Source: Cohnella phaseoli
GTDB taxonomy: Bacteria; Bacillota; Bacilli; Paenibacillales; Paenibacillaceae
DNA length: 64,000 nucleotides
Assembly: GCF_003386235.1 (NCBI RefSeq)
Contig: NZ_QRDZ01000001.1
Span: forward strand, 434,001-498,000
Direction: 5' to 3'
Under the pieces are notes generated by a model. That model saw only the letters and a list, made by a program, of their open reading frames with translations. It was not told the origin of the DNA and made no database searches. A program made the position numbers and the translations under genes. Below are positions 17,473 through 26,211 of this stretch, piece by piece (within the stretch, counting starts at the first letter, position 1; each line of letters begins with the position of its first letter).

Positions 17473-18441
17473 TCAAGCTTGCTTCGCAAGCGCAACGCGA
17501 GGGGTGGAAATCTCTGCGTCGAGCTCTCTCATCCGGTTGAACGAAGCGATGGAGACCGCTACCTGCTCGTCGTTAGGCTCCTTGGTCGTCAGAAGCTGCA
17601 GCCACAAACCGGGGGCTCCCAGCCACTTCAAAACCGGAATGTCCCGAAGCGCATTCGTCCATCTCAGTACTTCGTAAGAGACGCCAAGCACGAGCGGAAG
17701 CAGCAGAATGCGTTGGATAATGCGTTCGGCCATCGTGTCCCACGTAAAGAAGGAATAAATAATGACGCCGACGATGACGGTGAAAATGATGAAGCTGCTG
17801 CCGCATCTGTAGTGAAGCCGGCTGAACTTCTGAACTTTCTCGACCGTAAGTTCCGATCCCGCTTCGTAAGCGCTGATGACCTTGTGCTCGGCGCCGTGAT
17901 ATTGGAACAGTCGCTTGATCATTGGAGTTTGCGAAATGAACCATAGATAGGCGAGCAACAGGATGATTTTAATGACGCCTTCAAGCAGGTTATGCATAAT
18001 TTTATTCTCAAAAGCTTGGCTGAAGATCAGTCCTTCCACGAAAGCCGGAACGACAGTGAAGATGAGCTTGCCGACGACGAAGGACAGGATGCCGACAACG
18101 GCAACGCCCAGAATCATCGTCAAGTTCCAACGCTGATCTTTCTCTTTTTCCTTCTGCTTGGCCGCTTCTTCCGGCCCGGTCTCGTCTTCTGCGTAGGCTT
18201 CGGCGGAATAGGTCAAATGCTGAGAGCCTTTGGCCGCCGATTCGACAATGCCGACGATGCCGCGCACGAACGGAATTTTCTTAATCTTGTTGAGGACGGG
18301 TGTGGGCTTCTTGGGCACCTCGAGAAAGGTAATTTGCTGATCCTTGCGGCGAACCGCAGTCACATGGACATGCTTGCCGGCGAACATGACGCCTTCTATG
18401 ACGGCCTGTCCTCCATAGATCGAGGTAGATGGTTTTGACAT
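17473..18441 (-). CDS. yqhQ: DUF1385 membrane protein YqhQ
   Basis: A 322-residue DUF1385 protein. It starts with YGGQAVIEGVMFAGK, a hallmark of the family. Two hydrophobic segments follow at about 110-135 and 150-180. The conserved stretch MIKRLFQYHGAEHKVISAYE is typical, and HYRCGSSFIIFTVIVG is the next helix. Conserved His and Glu residues hint at a membrane enzyme, but the activity is unknown. AGGTGACC precedes the ATG. Gene order with yqhP and yqhR matches B. subtilis, except that yqhR is divergent here. Confidence 0.9.
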   Translation of the reverse strand: MSKPSTSIYGGQAVIEGVMFAGKHVHVTAVRRKDQQITFLEVPKKPTPVLNKIKKIPFVRGIVGIVESAAKGSQHLTYSAEAYAEDETGPEEAAKQKEKEKDQRWNLTMILGVAVVGILSFVVGKLIFTVVPAFVEGLIFSQAFENKIMHNLLEGVIKIILLLAYLWFISQTPMIKRLFQYHGAEHKVISAYEAGSELTVEKVQKFSRLHYRCGSSFIIFTVIVGVIIYSFFTWDTMAERIIQRILLLPLVLGVSYEVLRWTNALRDIPVLKWLGAPGLWLQLLTTKEPNDEQVAVSIASFNRMRELDAEISTPRVALAKQA

Positions 18442-18590
18442 GACGGGTCACCTGCTTTGCGAATAACTCTGGAAGCGTACGAAGCTGCGCCCCAAGTAAT
18501 TCTATTTTACAGGATCGGGGAATAGAAAGCCACTGGGAATGGGGAAAGCTCGTCCCGGCACGGAGTAGCGGGAAGTAGACGGGGCTATAC

Positions 18591-18755
18591 TAGGGCGTGT
18601 CTGGATACTCCGAAGGCAGCAGATGTTGCCGAATTTTCGTTCCATGCAAGGAACTTTTGTGAAGGCGTACCGGGGGTACGTCAAGCAAAAGTGACGAAGC
18701 AGGGGGCGAAAAGGCGGTGATAGATGCCCCTGAGCGGGTTTTCTGACACGCCCTA
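18591..18755. mobile_element. MITE-like element with 11-bp terminal inverted repeats
   Basis: A 165-base segment bounded by TAGGGCGTGTC and its exact reverse complement GACACGCCCTA. The inner part has no long reading frame but is rich in secondary structure: ACTTTTG/CAAAAGT arms enclose a CGTACC/GGTACG hairpin. TA at each end may be the target duplication. Non-autonomous elements with such ends are usually moved by IS transposases in trans; the family is not identified. It fills the yqhQ-yqhR interval (18442-18793). Confidence 0.65.
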
Positions 18756-18793
18756 ACCGGGAATCCGCAATATGACGCGAAGGATGGGATCGC

Positions 18794-19306
18794 ATGACGG
18801 GTAGGAACGACCCGGCTCCGACAAGGCCGGTCTTGTACAGTCTGAAGATCGGTTTTTTCGCCGGACTGATCTGGGGATTGCTCCGCTGGTTGGCAACGGG
18901 ACTCCATTTTACGAAAGTTTCGCAGGCTTTTTTGCTTGATCCGTTCGTTCCGCGCGCTTGGCTTGGCGGGTTTTATTGGCAGTTGGGCGGACTTGGCGCG
19001 TTTATCGCGATGTCGATACTGGCGGCGGTCCTCTACGTAGCGCTGCTGGGCAAGCTGACGGGGCCATGGCCGGGACTTGCTTTCGGAGCGGTCTGGTGGG
19101 CGCTCGTATACGCATGGGCCGGGCCCTTGGTCGGAGCTCTGCCGCCGCTTAACCTAATCGGCTGGGATAGCATTGCAACCGATTTCTGCCTGTTCCTGCT
19201 TTGGGGCTTGTTTATTGGATACAGCATTTCTTTCGAGCTTCATGACGAAGCCGCGCGGGAGCCGTCTCCCAAGAAGACGCAAGGCTCTCCGCAGCCGTCC
19301 TCCTGA
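18794..19306 (+). CDS. yqhR: YqhR-family membrane protein
   Basis: A 170-residue membrane protein with four predicted helices, including GFFAGLIWGLLRWLATGLHF at the start and ATDFCLFLLWGLFIGYSISF near the end. The position before aroQ and the topology match YqhR. Function unknown. The C-terminal 25 residues are hydrophilic and Pro/Ser-rich. A GGATGGGATC site precedes the ATG. Confidence 0.85.
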   Translation: MTGRNDPAPTRPVLYSLKIGFFAGLIWGLLRWLATGLHFTKVSQAFLLDPFVPRAWLGGFYWQLGGLGAFIAMSILAAVLYVALLGKLTGPWPGLAFGAVWWALVYAWAGPLVGALPPLNLIGWDSIATDFCLFLLWGLFIGYSISFELHDEAAREPSPKKTQGSPQPSS

Positions 19307-19451
19307 CCAGAAATGTCGGAAAAAACTGTAATCCCCCGTTTTCTTGGAAGCCGCAGATATGTTACAATGTCTGATGTACTTGGCCCGTCGGCCCCGGCCG
19401 ATCCGGTCAACCGGTTGGACGGCGACGGCTGCGAGCGGGAGGAGCGGGACA

Positions 19452-19904
19452 ATGGCAAGCATATTGGTACTGAACGGTCCGAACTTGAACATGCTCGGCA
19501 TTCGCGAGCCGGACATCTACGGCGCCGTAACGCTGGCGGAGATCGAGAAGCGGCTGCGAAAGCTGGGCGAATCTCTGGGCGTGGAGTTAAGCTTCTTTCA
19601 GTCGAATCACGAAGGGGCTCTGCTGGACGAAATTCATGCCGCCTACGGCAAGCACGACGGTATTCTGATCAATCCGGGCGCGCTGACGCATACGAGCTAT
19701 GCGCTAAGGGACGGGCTCTCATCCGTCGGGCTTCCCGCCATCGAGGTTCATCTCTCGAACATTCATAAACGCGAAGCCTTCCGCCATACTTCGGTGACGG
19801 CTGCTGCGGCGCTCGGCCAGATCGCCGGATTCGGAGCGGACAGCTACGAGCTGGGACTTCAAGCGTTATGCCGTCACATCCGGGGAGGGATAACGAATGC
19901 CTAA
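19452..19904 (+). CDS. aroQ: 3-dehydroquinate dehydratase, type II
   Basis: A 150-residue type II dehydroquinase, the third step of the shikimate pathway. Active-site elements are all present: NGPNLNMLG (residues 8-16) with the catalytic Tyr in [25 protein letters not shown], and [17 protein letters not shown] with the catalytic His at its end. The ATG at 19452 follows GGAGGAGCGGG. It overlaps the next gene by 8 bases. Confidence 0.95.
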   Translation: MASILVLNGPNLNMLGIREPDIYGAVTLAEIEKRLRKLGESLGVELSFFQSNHEGALLDEIHAAYGKHDGILINPGALTHTSYALRDGLSSVGLPAIEVHLSNIHKREAFRHTSVTAAAALGQIAGFGADSYELGLQALCRHIRGGITNA

Positions 19905-20970
19905 TCAGAGGGTCGCCCGTTTGCGCGAAGCAATCGCCCGAACGGAAGCCCAGGCGATTCTCATCACCAATCGCCACAACGTTCGCTACTTGACCGGCTT
20001 TACCGGGACATCCGGAGCGGCGCTCATTTCGACCGACAAGGCCGCGTTTATCACCGATTTCCGCTACACCGAACAGGCGGCGGAGCAGGCGCAAGGCTTC
20101 GATATCGTGAAGCACGGCGCCGACATGAACGCGACGATCGCCGGGCTGCTGAAGGATTGGAATACGGAGAAGCTGCTGATCGAGGAGCAAGACGTTACGT
20201 ATTCGGCTTATCTGAAAATGGAAGAGGCTTTCCGACCGGCGAAGCTGCTGCAGTCGAATGGCATCGCAGAGAAGCTGAGGATGACGAAAGACGAGGCCGA
20301 GCTGGCTATCTTGCAAGAAGCGGCCGATTTGGCGGACCGGACCTTCGATCATATTCTCGCTTATTTGAAGCCTGGCGTCGCCGAGCGGTCGATCGCCCTG
20401 GAGATGGAAATGTTCATGCGATCTCAAGGCGCGGCAAGCTCGTCCTTCGATACGATCGTCGCTTCCGGCGAACGTTCGGCTCTGCCGCACGGAGTGGCCA
20501 GCGACAAGATCATCGGGACAGGGGAATTCGTAACGCTCGATTTCGGCGCGTACTACAAGGGCTACTGCTCGGATCTTACTCGTACGGTTGTCGTCGGCAA
20601 AGCGAGCGATAAGCACAAAGAGATTTATGCGATCGTACGGGAAGCGCAGCAGCACGCGCTCGATCACCTGCGCCCGGGGATGACCGGAAAAGAAGCCGAC
20701 GCCTTGACGAGAGATATCATCGCACGTTATGGTTATGGGGAATATTTCGGTCATAGTACGGGACACGGAATCGGATTGGAGATTCACGAATTGCCTAGGC
20801 TGTCGCTTACCGGCGATGTCGTGCTGACCCCCGGAATGGTCGTGACGGTTGAGCCGGGCATCTATCTTCCCGGCTTCGGCGGGGTTCGGATCGAGGACGA
20901 CGTCGTGATGACCGAACGCGGAATCCGCGTTCTGACAAGCTCGCCCAAGCAGTTGATCGAGTTGGACTAA
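19897..20970 (+). CDS. yqhT: M24-family Xaa-Pro peptidase (YqhT)
   Basis: A 357-residue M24B metallopeptidase. The N-terminal creatinase-like domain (about 1-130) precedes the pita-bread catalytic domain. Metal ligands are in [18 protein letters not shown] (two Asp), [14 protein letters not shown] (His), [18 protein letters not shown] (two Glu). It should release Xaa from Xaa-Pro peptides in the cytoplasm. It sits between aroQ and efp as in B. subtilis, and translation is probably coupled to aroQ through the overlap. A link to the proline-rich stalling relieved by EF-P is only suggestive. Confidence 0.92.
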   Translation: MPNQRVARLREAIARTEAQAILITNRHNVRYLTGFTGTSGAALISTDKAAFITDFRYTEQAAEQAQGFDIVKHGADMNATIAGLLKDWNTEKLLIEEQDVTYSAYLKMEEAFRPAKLLQSNGIAEKLRMTKDEAELAILQEAADLADRTFDHILAYLKPGVAERSIALEMEMFMRSQGAASSSFDTIVASGERSALPHGVASDKIIGTGEFVTLDFGAYYKGYCSDLTRTVVVGKASDKHKEIYAIVREAQQHALDHLRPGMTGKEADALTRDIIARYGYGEYFGHSTGHGIGLEIHELPRLSLTGDVVLTPGMVVTVEPGIYLPGFGGVRIEDDVVMTERGIRVLTSSPKQLIELD

Positions 20971-21004
20971 TCAAGAGCAGTGTCTCTACAGGAGGAGTAT
21001 CGAA

Positions 21005-21562
21005 GTGATTTCTGTCAACGATTTTAAAACAGGCTTGACCATCGAACTGGACGGGGCTCCGTGCACCGTTGTTGACTTCCAGCACGTTAAACCGGGCAAA
21101 GGCGCCGCGTTCGTGCGCTCCAAGCTCAAAAACCTCCGCAACGGCAACGTCGTAGAGAAGACGTTCCGCGCAGGCGAAAGCGTCGTTCGCGCCCATGTTG
21201 AAAACCGTGCGGTGCAATACCTGTACAATTCGGGCAACGAGTACACATTCATGGACAACGAGACGTTCGATCAGTTCGAGCTGTCCAAGTCGCAGCTGGA
21301 GTGGGAGATCAACTTCCTGCTCGAGAACATGACTGTTAACATCTCCAGCTACCAGGGCGAGCTGATCGGCATTTCCATTCCGAACAGCGTCGATCTTAAA
21401 GTCGTGGAAACAGAGCCCGGCATTAAGGGCAACACCGCGACGGGCGCTACGAAGAACGCGAAGCTGGAAACCGGCTTTAACGTCCAAGTTCCGCTGTTCA
21501 TCAACGAAGGCGACGTGCTGACGATCGATACGCGCGAAGGCAGATACGTTTCCCGCGCCTAA
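21005..21562 (+). CDS. efp: Elongation factor P
   Basis: A 185-residue EF-P with three beta-barrel domains. It relieves ribosomes stalled at polyproline runs. Lys32 at the tip loop ([10 protein letters not shown]) is in the position modified in B. subtilis; enzymes for beta-lysylation are not in the window. The C-terminal signature GYVS-like end reads [11 protein letters not shown]. The GTG start follows AGGAGGAG. Confidence 0.96.
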   Translation: MISVNDFKTGLTIELDGAPCTVVDFQHVKPGKGAAFVRSKLKNLRNGNVVEKTFRAGESVVRAHVENRAVQYLYNSGNEYTFMDNETFDQFELSKSQLEWEINFLLENMTVNISSYQGELIGISIPNSVDLKVVETEPGIKGNTATGATKNAKLETGFNVQVPLFINEGDVLTIDTREGRYVSRA

Positions 21563-21580
21563 GTCGCAGAATGCACCGAA

Positions 21581-21620
21581 TTCCCGATTACGCCTTGCCG
21601 GCGGGTCGGGGATTTTTTTT
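21581..21620 (+). terminator. Terminator after efp
   Basis: CCCGA (21583-21587) and TCGGG (21606-21610) flank a second GCCGGCGG element, followed by an eight-T run. Confidence 0.75.
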
Positions 21621-21638
21621 CTTTTTGGGCCAATCGAC

Positions 21639-21650
21639 TTGTGCTATAAT
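21639..21650 (+). promoter_or_regulatory. Extended -10 promoter of aspartate kinase gene
   Basis: TTGTGCTATAAT: a consensus -10 (21645-21650) with an upstream TG. No clear -35. No lysine riboswitch fold was recognised in the short leader to 21712. Confidence 0.5.
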
Positions 21651-21711
21651 ATAATGCTGTATGCAGAGGTTCTTCAATAGCTTGGAAAGTTAACTGGGGG
21701 AGTGACTACCG

Positions 21712-22965
21712 GTGTCATTGATAGTGATGAAATTCGGCGGAAGTTCCGTAGGCACGACGGAGCGGATGAGCCGTGTCGCGCAGCGGATCGTGGACAAAAA
21801 GCTGCAGGGCGACCGGGTTGTCGTGGTCGTGTCGGCGATGGGAGATACGACGGACGATTTGATCGACAAAGCAAGCGAAATTAACGCCAATCCGCCTGCG
21901 CGCGAGATGGATATGCTGTTGACGACGGGCGAGCAGATTTCCGTAGCTTTGCTGTCCATGGCTATTCATAAGCTGGGGCATGAAGCGAAATCTTATACAG
22001 GCTGGCAGGCCGGAATCGTTACGGAGGCAACCCATGGCAAGGCGAAGATCAGCGACATTTCGCCGGAGCGGATTTTCGCTGCGCTTGACGACGGCAACAT
22101 CGTCATTGTCGCCGGCTTCCAAGGGATGAGCGAGGCGGGAGAGATTACGACGCTTGGCCGGGGCGGCTCGGATACGACGGCGGTTGCGCTGGCGGCGGCT
22201 CTGAAGGCGGACATGTGCGAAATCTATACGGATGTCGACGGCATCTATTCCACCGATCCCCGCATTGTCAAATGCGCGAGAAAGCTGGATGAAATTTCGT
22301 ATGACGAAATGCTGGAACTGGCTCATCTGGGAGCTGCGGTGCTGCATCCCCGTGCGGTCGAATACGCGAAGCACAATAAGGTGAATCTGGTCGTACGCTC
22401 GAGCTTTACGAATAACGAAGGCACGCTCGTGAGGGAGGAAGCGGAAATGGAACAAGGAATCGTCGTAAGAGGGATCGCTGCGGATAAAAATGTGGCCCGC
22501 ATCAGCGTGCTAGGTGTCGAAGACACTCCCGGCGTATTGGCCGATATGTTCGGGGCGCTGGCTCGTAACGACATCAATGTGGACATCATCGTACAAAGCG
22601 GCGTACAAGACGGAGGAGCGGACTTCTCGTTTACGGTGTCGGTGGCCGACCGTCAGAAGGCGCTCGACGTTCTTGCCAGCATCAAGTCGGAAGTGCCTTA
22701 TCGCGAAGCAACGTTCGAGGAAGGTCTCGTCAAGGTGTCGATCGTAGGCGCAGGCATGGTGTCGAATCCCGGGGTAGCCGCGCAAATGTTCGAGGCGATT
22801 TCCGACGTTGGCGTCAATATCAAAATGGTGAGCACTTCCGAAATCAAAGTTTCCTGCGTGATCGCTGCCGAGCCGCTGCAGGACGTGATTCGCGCGCTTC
22901 ATACCGCGTTCGGGCTCGATACGGCGGACACCGCGTTCGTCGGCGGACCGTCCGAGCGTCGCTAA
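21712..22965 (+). CDS. lysC: Aspartate kinase, lysine-sensitive type
   Basis: A 417-residue monofunctional aspartokinase, first step of the aspartate family pathway. The kinase domain starts MKFGGSSVGT and carries TTGEQIS, TLGRGGSDTTAVALAAAL and DVDGIYSTDPR. Two ACT domains lie at about 265-335 and 345-405 (LGVEDTPGVLADMFGALA ... VSIVGAGMVSNPGVAAQMF) and bind the end-product effector. GTG start with GGGGGAG upstream. As in B. subtilis LysC, an internal in-frame start can yield a separate regulatory beta subunit. Paralogue type (dapG or lysC) is judged only from that internal start. Confidence 0.9.
   Translation: MSLIVMKFGGSSVGTTERMSRVAQRIVDKKLQGDRVVVVVSAMGDTTDDLIDKASEINANPPAREMDMLLTTGEQISVALLSMAIHKLGHEAKSYTGWQAGIVTEATHGKAKISDISPERIFAALDDGNIVIVAGFQGMSEAGEITTLGRGGSDTTAVALAAALKADMCEIYTDVDGIYSTDPRIVKCARKLDEISYDEMLELAHLGAAVLHPRAVEYAKHNKVNLVVRSSFTNNEGTLVREEAEMEQGIVVRGIAADKNVARISVLGVEDTPGVLADMFGALARNDINVDIIVQSGVQDGGADFSFTVSVADRQKALDVLASIKSEVPYREATFEEGLVKVSIVGAGMVSNPGVAAQMFEAISDVGVNIKMVSTSEIKVSCVIAAEPLQDVIRALHTAFGLDTADTAFVGGPSERR
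22447..22965 (+). CDS. Internal in-frame start: aspartokinase beta subunit
   Basis: ATG 22447 (codon 246 of the kinase gene) is preceded at 7 bases by AGGGAGGA (22432-22439), a strong ribosome site inside the coding region. The product would be 172 residues, MEQGIVVRGIA onwards, covering just the two ACT domains. B. subtilis aspartokinase II is known to form alpha2beta2 with a beta subunit made from such an internal start. Production here is inferred. Confidence 0.65.
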   Translation: MEQGIVVRGIAADKNVARISVLGVEDTPGVLADMFGALARNDINVDIIVQSGVQDGGADFSFTVSVADRQKALDVLASIKSEVPYREATFEEGLVKVSIVGAGMVSNPGVAAQMFEAISDVGVNIKMVSTSEIKVSCVIAAEPLQDVIRALHTAFGLDTADTAFVGGPSERR

Positions 22966-23030
22966 CGGACAGTAGGGAATTCCGTAGATAGCAGAGTTGT
23001 GCGAATTGATTATCGATGAGTTAGCGTTGT

Positions 23031-23085
23031 GTGCATCTATCTCTCTCCGATCGCTCCGGGAGCTAGATGCACTTTCGCTTTTTTG
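23031..23085 (+). terminator. Terminator of the aspartokinase gene
   Basis: GTGCATCTA (23031-23039) and TAGATGCAC (23064-23072), then TTTCGCTTTTTT. Confidence 0.85.
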
Positions 23086-23126
23086 ATAATCATGTACGAC
23101 TCTGCTTTTTTTTCTTACAGTCTCGT

Positions 23127-23588
23127 TTATTTTCCCGCAAGCAGTTGGACCAGCTTCACAAGGACGGCGGTAATGCCGGCTGCCATCAGCGGGCCGACGG
23201 GGATGCCTCGCAGCAGCACTACGCCGACGATCGAGCCGATGACGATGCCGACGATCAGCTGCGGGTCCGATTTGAGCGTGTCCAATCCTCGGCTGTTCAG
23301 AAAAGCGCCGATCGCTCCTCCAAGCAGGGCGACCCAGCCGACCCAGCCGGAGAAGGCGTCGATAATGTCCTTGGGCTGAATGCGCCCGGCGGCGAAGGGA
23401 ACAAGCACGGCCAGCGTCAGGAAAAGCAGACCGAGCTCGATGCCTCTTCTTTCGATGACCGGCAGGTAACGATCGAGGTGGGTAAGCTTAACGATTAGAA
23501 GGAGGCATGCCGCGGTCGTGATGATCGACGATCTGCCGACCAATCCGATAACGATCAGCGCAACAAGCACGATTTCTCCATATAACAC
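23127..23588 (-). CDS. DUF441 membrane protein
   Basis: A 153-residue DUF441 protein, five hydrophobic segments. Family landmarks are the [21 protein letters not shown] helix pair, [18 protein letters not shown], and [20 protein letters not shown] at the end. Function unknown. GTG 23588 (VLYGEIVL) is chosen because GGGAG lies 9 bases before it; a longer frame from 23636 is possible. It is 99 bases downstream of the phosphosulfolactate synthase gene on the same strand, separated by a hairpin. Confidence 0.8.
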   Translation of the reverse strand: MLYGEIVLVALIVIGLVGRSSIITTAACLLLIVKLTHLDRYLPVIERRGIELGLLFLTLAVLVPFAAGRIQPKDIIDAFSGWVGWVALLGGAIGAFLNSRGLDTLKSDPQLIVGIVIGSIVGVVLLRGIPVGPLMAAGITAVLVKLVQLLAGK

Positions 23589-23631
23589 CCGCGTCACACT
23601 CCCGATGAACTCCAGATGGTACACGATATGG

Positions 23632-23664
23632 AACAAGCCTCGCGTTTAGAACGCGAGGCTTGTT
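23632..23664 (-). terminator. 15-bp perfect hairpin between two minus-strand genes
   Basis: AACAAGCCTCGCGTT (23632-23646), a 3-base loop and its exact complement. It has no T-run on the minus strand, so it may act as a partial terminator or as an RNA-stability element. Confidence 0.55.
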
Positions 23665-23687
23665 CCGGCTGGGGCGACCGAGCGCCT

Positions 23688-24512
23688 TCAAATCATGTAA
23701 TCGCTATATGGAGCGCGCTGTAGCTCGAACGTATCCGACCGCAGCCCTCGGCGCATAGCCTCGAGCGCAAGAACGTCCTGGAACGGGACGTTGCCCAGAT
23801 TGACCTCCGAGCCGAGCGCCTTCAACAGTGCGACCTGCTGGTCCTTCAACGGCGCTTCCCAGAGAATGCGCTCTAGGTTCGGCAATGTTTTCCGAATGTA
23901 ATGAAGGTCTTCCTCCCGACAATCTCCCTTCTCGTCGAACAGGCCGACCCCAAGGCCGGATTCTCGCGCCTCCACCGTTACCAAGTCCGCTCCGCAGGCC
24001 AGATCTTGCTCGGCGACGGCTGCGAAGTCGGCGAAGTCGATGCGCGAACCGGGCTGCTTTTTGCCATATTCCGTGAACACTTGCAAGCCGTAGCTTTTCG
24101 CTTCCCTGATCAGCTCGCTGCGCTGGCCCCGTTCGAGATAAATCGTGCCGTCCGACACTTCGATTCCGTTAAACCGCAACGCCAGCACCTGGCGGAAGAA
24201 ACCCGGAACGACATCGAGCTTAACCGCCGCTTCCAGCAGCGTGCCTCCGGGAATAACAACGATTCCGCGTGCGGCGGCGAGCTCGATTTTTTGCCGGATC
24301 ACGGGAAGCGGGTAGAGCGGCGATGTGCCGAAGCCGAGTTTAACGATATCGATATAATCTCCGGACAAGCTTAGCAGATCCTCAAAGGCGTTCAAGCCCA
24401 AGCCTTTGTCCAGCACCATCGTCAGCCCGGTCTGGCGGGGCTTGGCGGCCCTTCGTCCGCTAGGATCGGCCAGCCCGGCGGGCCACTCCGGTTGCAGGGT
24501 CGTATTCCGCAT
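23688..24512 (-). CDS. Phosphosulfolactate synthase (ComA family)
   Basis: A 274-residue TIM-barrel enzyme of the phosphosulfolactate synthase family (archaeal ComA; YitD of B. subtilis). It adds sulfite to phosphoenolpyruvate. Conserved parts are LTMVLDKGLGLNAFEDLL, DIVKLGFGTSPLYP, VIPGGTLLEAA, NGIEVSDGTIYL and WEAPLKDQQVALLKALGSEV. In spore formers the pathway leads to sulfolactate, a known spore solute. The ATG at 24512 is used (GAGGAGAG, 8 bases) instead of a TTG two codons upstream. Confidence 0.88.
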   Translation of the reverse strand: MRNTTLQPEWPAGLADPSGRRAAKPRQTGLTMVLDKGLGLNAFEDLLSLSGDYIDIVKLGFGTSPLYPLPVIRQKIELAAARGIVVIPGGTLLEAAVKLDVVPGFFRQVLALRFNGIEVSDGTIYLERGQRSELIREAKSYGLQVFTEYGKKQPGSRIDFADFAAVAEQDLACGADLVTVEARESGLGVGLFDEKGDCREEDLHYIRKTLPNLERILWEAPLKDQQVALLKALGSEVNLGNVPFQDVLALEAMRRGLRSDTFELQRAPYSDYMI

Positions 24513-24686
24513 GCTCAACTCTCCTCGTTCGCACCAAAGTTGGATAATACCCGAGCAATATATGCGTTAGCCCAGTAAATGGTGCTCCCCTCTTATTCTC
24601 GCAAATCAAGAGACAAGTTATGATGCGAGCCGGCATAGAGTAGAGTAGCGCGAAGAGACCTGGCAATCGATAAGGAGGAATGTTCT

Positions 24687-24950
24687 GTGGATAAAGCGGC
24701 ATTCAGCATGGCGATGCTGCGGGTGTTGTCCGGCAGCATCGAATTGATCGCCGCGATTGTCATGCTGCGGCTTAACGACGTTCAGAAGGCGCTGGCGGTC
24801 AATTCGATGCTCGCCCTGGTCGGTCCGCTTGTGCTGATTTCTACGACGACGATCGGACTGGTGGGTTTGGCGGACAAGCTGTCGCCTTCCAAGTTCGTCT
24901 GGATTCTCGCAGGGGTCGGCTGTCTGATGATAGGAATATTAAGGAAATGA
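24687..24950 (+). CDS. yqhV: YqhV-family membrane protein
   Basis: An 87-residue DUF2619 protein with three helices (LRVLSGSIELIAAIVMLRL, LALVGPLVLISTTTIGLVGL, FVWILAGVGCLMIGIL). It sits immediately before spoIIIAA as yqhV does in B. subtilis; function unknown. The GTG start follows AAGGAGGAATG. The sigma-E-like site that serves spoIIIAA starts after its stop codon. Confidence 0.85.
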   Translation: MDKAAFSMAMLRVLSGSIELIAAIVMLRLNDVQKALAVNSMLALVGPLVLISTTTIGLVGLADKLSPSKFVWILAGVGCLMIGILRK

Positions 24951-24977
24951 GATTTTCCCGGCGAGGCGGCCAAGCAG

Positions 24978-25005
24978 GCATAATCCCGCTGTCCAAGCAT
25001 ACATT
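24978..25005 (+). promoter_or_regulatory. Sigma-E-like promoter of the spoIIIA operon
   Basis: GCATAAT (24978-24984), a 13-base spacer and CATACATT (24998-25005). The -10 is a full sigma-E consensus. It ends 40 bases before spoIIIAA, a sigma-E regulon operon in B. subtilis. Confidence 0.75.
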
Positions 25006-25044
25006 TGAACAAGCAATGATCCACTGCCGGCGAGAGGGGGAGTC

Positions 25045-26211
25045 ATGTTGCCGCAATTGATCATGGAGCTGTTTCCGGCCTCCTTGCGCTCGATTCTGGA
25101 GCGAATGCCGGAGGCGGTCAAGATGTCTCTGGAAGAGATTCGCATTCGCGAGAATCGCCCGCTGGAAATCGGATACGCAAGCCGCTACTCGTTCGCGCGC
25201 GAGGACGGCTCGCTAACGGAGCGCAGCGAGGAAGCCTATGCTCCCGGACGCGATCAGTGCCGAGCGCTGCTCGAGAGGATCACCAATCACTCCATCTATG
25301 CGGCGGAGGAGGAGCTTCGCAGAGGTTATATTACGGTAGCCGGAGGGCACCGCATCGGGCTTGCCGGCCGAGCGGTGCTGGACGGAGGCGCAGTCTCCCA
25401 CTTGAAGGATATTGCGGGCTTTAATGTTCGGATTGCGAGGGCTCGCGACGGATTCGGCGCACAAGTGCTGCCGGGACTGCTGGACGTCCCGGCCAGGACG
25501 ATCCGTCATACGCTGATCGTTTCCCCGCCGCAGCAGGGCAAAACGACGCTGATTCGAGACTTGGCCCGCTGCATCAGCTACGGCAGCTGGCATCATCCTG
25601 CGGCGAAGGGCTGGGGCAGTCGCAAGGTCGGCATCGTGGACGAGCGTTCGGAAATCGCCGCCAGCGAGCGTGGAGTTCCGACCTTCGATCTGGGCCCGCG
25701 CTGCGACGTGCTGGACGCCTGCCCTAAGGCGGAGGGCATGATGATGATGCTTCGCTCGATGTCCCCCGAGGTGCTCGTCGTAGACGAGATCGGCCGGCCG
25801 GAGGATGCCGAGGCGATTCGCGAAGCGATTCACGCCGGCGTGCGCGTGCTGGCGACCGCCCATGCCGCCGATATGGCCGACGTCCTGGCTCGGCCGGCGC
25901 TTGGCAGGCTGGCGGCGGAAGGCGCGTTTGGCGCTTACGTCCTGCTGAACAAATCGGGCGGCGGCGTGGCGCATCGGATCGTCGCCGCGGAGGATGCGGA
26001 GCGCGAGGCCGCACGAAGCCGACCGCGAGCGGCGGCGGCCATGCCGAGAGACGCTCCCGGATTCGCGGACGCGGAAGCGCTTCGGCCCGATGGAACGGTT
26101 GCGCCTGGCACGGCGGCGTTGGGAACGGCCGCACGGGTGACGGTCAAATCCCGTCCGATGCCGGTCATCCGTTCGCCGAACGGCTTGAAGGGAGGGGGCG
26201 GCAATGCTTAA
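25045..26211 (+). CDS. spoIIIAA: Stage III sporulation protein AA (ATPase)
   Basis: A 388-residue secretion-type ATPase. Residues about 1-130 form the N-terminal domain. Walker A is PPQQGKTTLIRDL (about 155-167), a Walker B-like VLVVDEIGR lies near 250, and the His of VLATAHA follows. It is thought to power the mother-cell feeding-tube complex (SpoIIIA-SpoIIQ) by analogy with type II/III secretion. It exceeds the usual length of about 307 by some 80 residues: the C-terminus after RIVAAED is Ala/Arg/Pro-rich and looks disordered. Overlaps spoIIIAB by 8 bases. The start ATG has GAGAGGGGGAG upstream. Confidence 0.93.
   Translation: MLPQLIMELFPASLRSILERMPEAVKMSLEEIRIRENRPLEIGYASRYSFAREDGSLTERSEEAYAPGRDQCRALLERITNHSIYAAEEELRRGYITVAGGHRIGLAGRAVLDGGAVSHLKDIAGFNVRIARARDGFGAQVLPGLLDVPARTIRHTLIVSPPQQGKTTLIRDLARCISYGSWHHPAAKGWGSRKVGIVDERSEIAASERGVPTFDLGPRCDVLDACPKAEGMMMMLRSMSPEVLVVDEIGRPEDAEAIREAIHAGVRVLATAHAADMADVLARPALGRLAAEGAFGAYVLLNKSGGGVAHRIVAAEDAEREAARSRPRAAAAMPRDAPGFADAEALRPDGTVAPGTAALGTAARVTVKSRPMPVIRSPNGLKGGGGNA

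Noticed and set aside
21620-21711. Lysine riboswitch before the aspartokinase gene
   Set aside because: The leader from the -10 to the start is only about 60 bases, too short for the L-box fold.
23632-23664. Perfect 15-bp inverted repeat as a phage or recombination site
   Set aside because: It sits directly after the phosphosulfolactate synthase gene as a terminator-like hairpin would, and no integrase or direct repeats are near.
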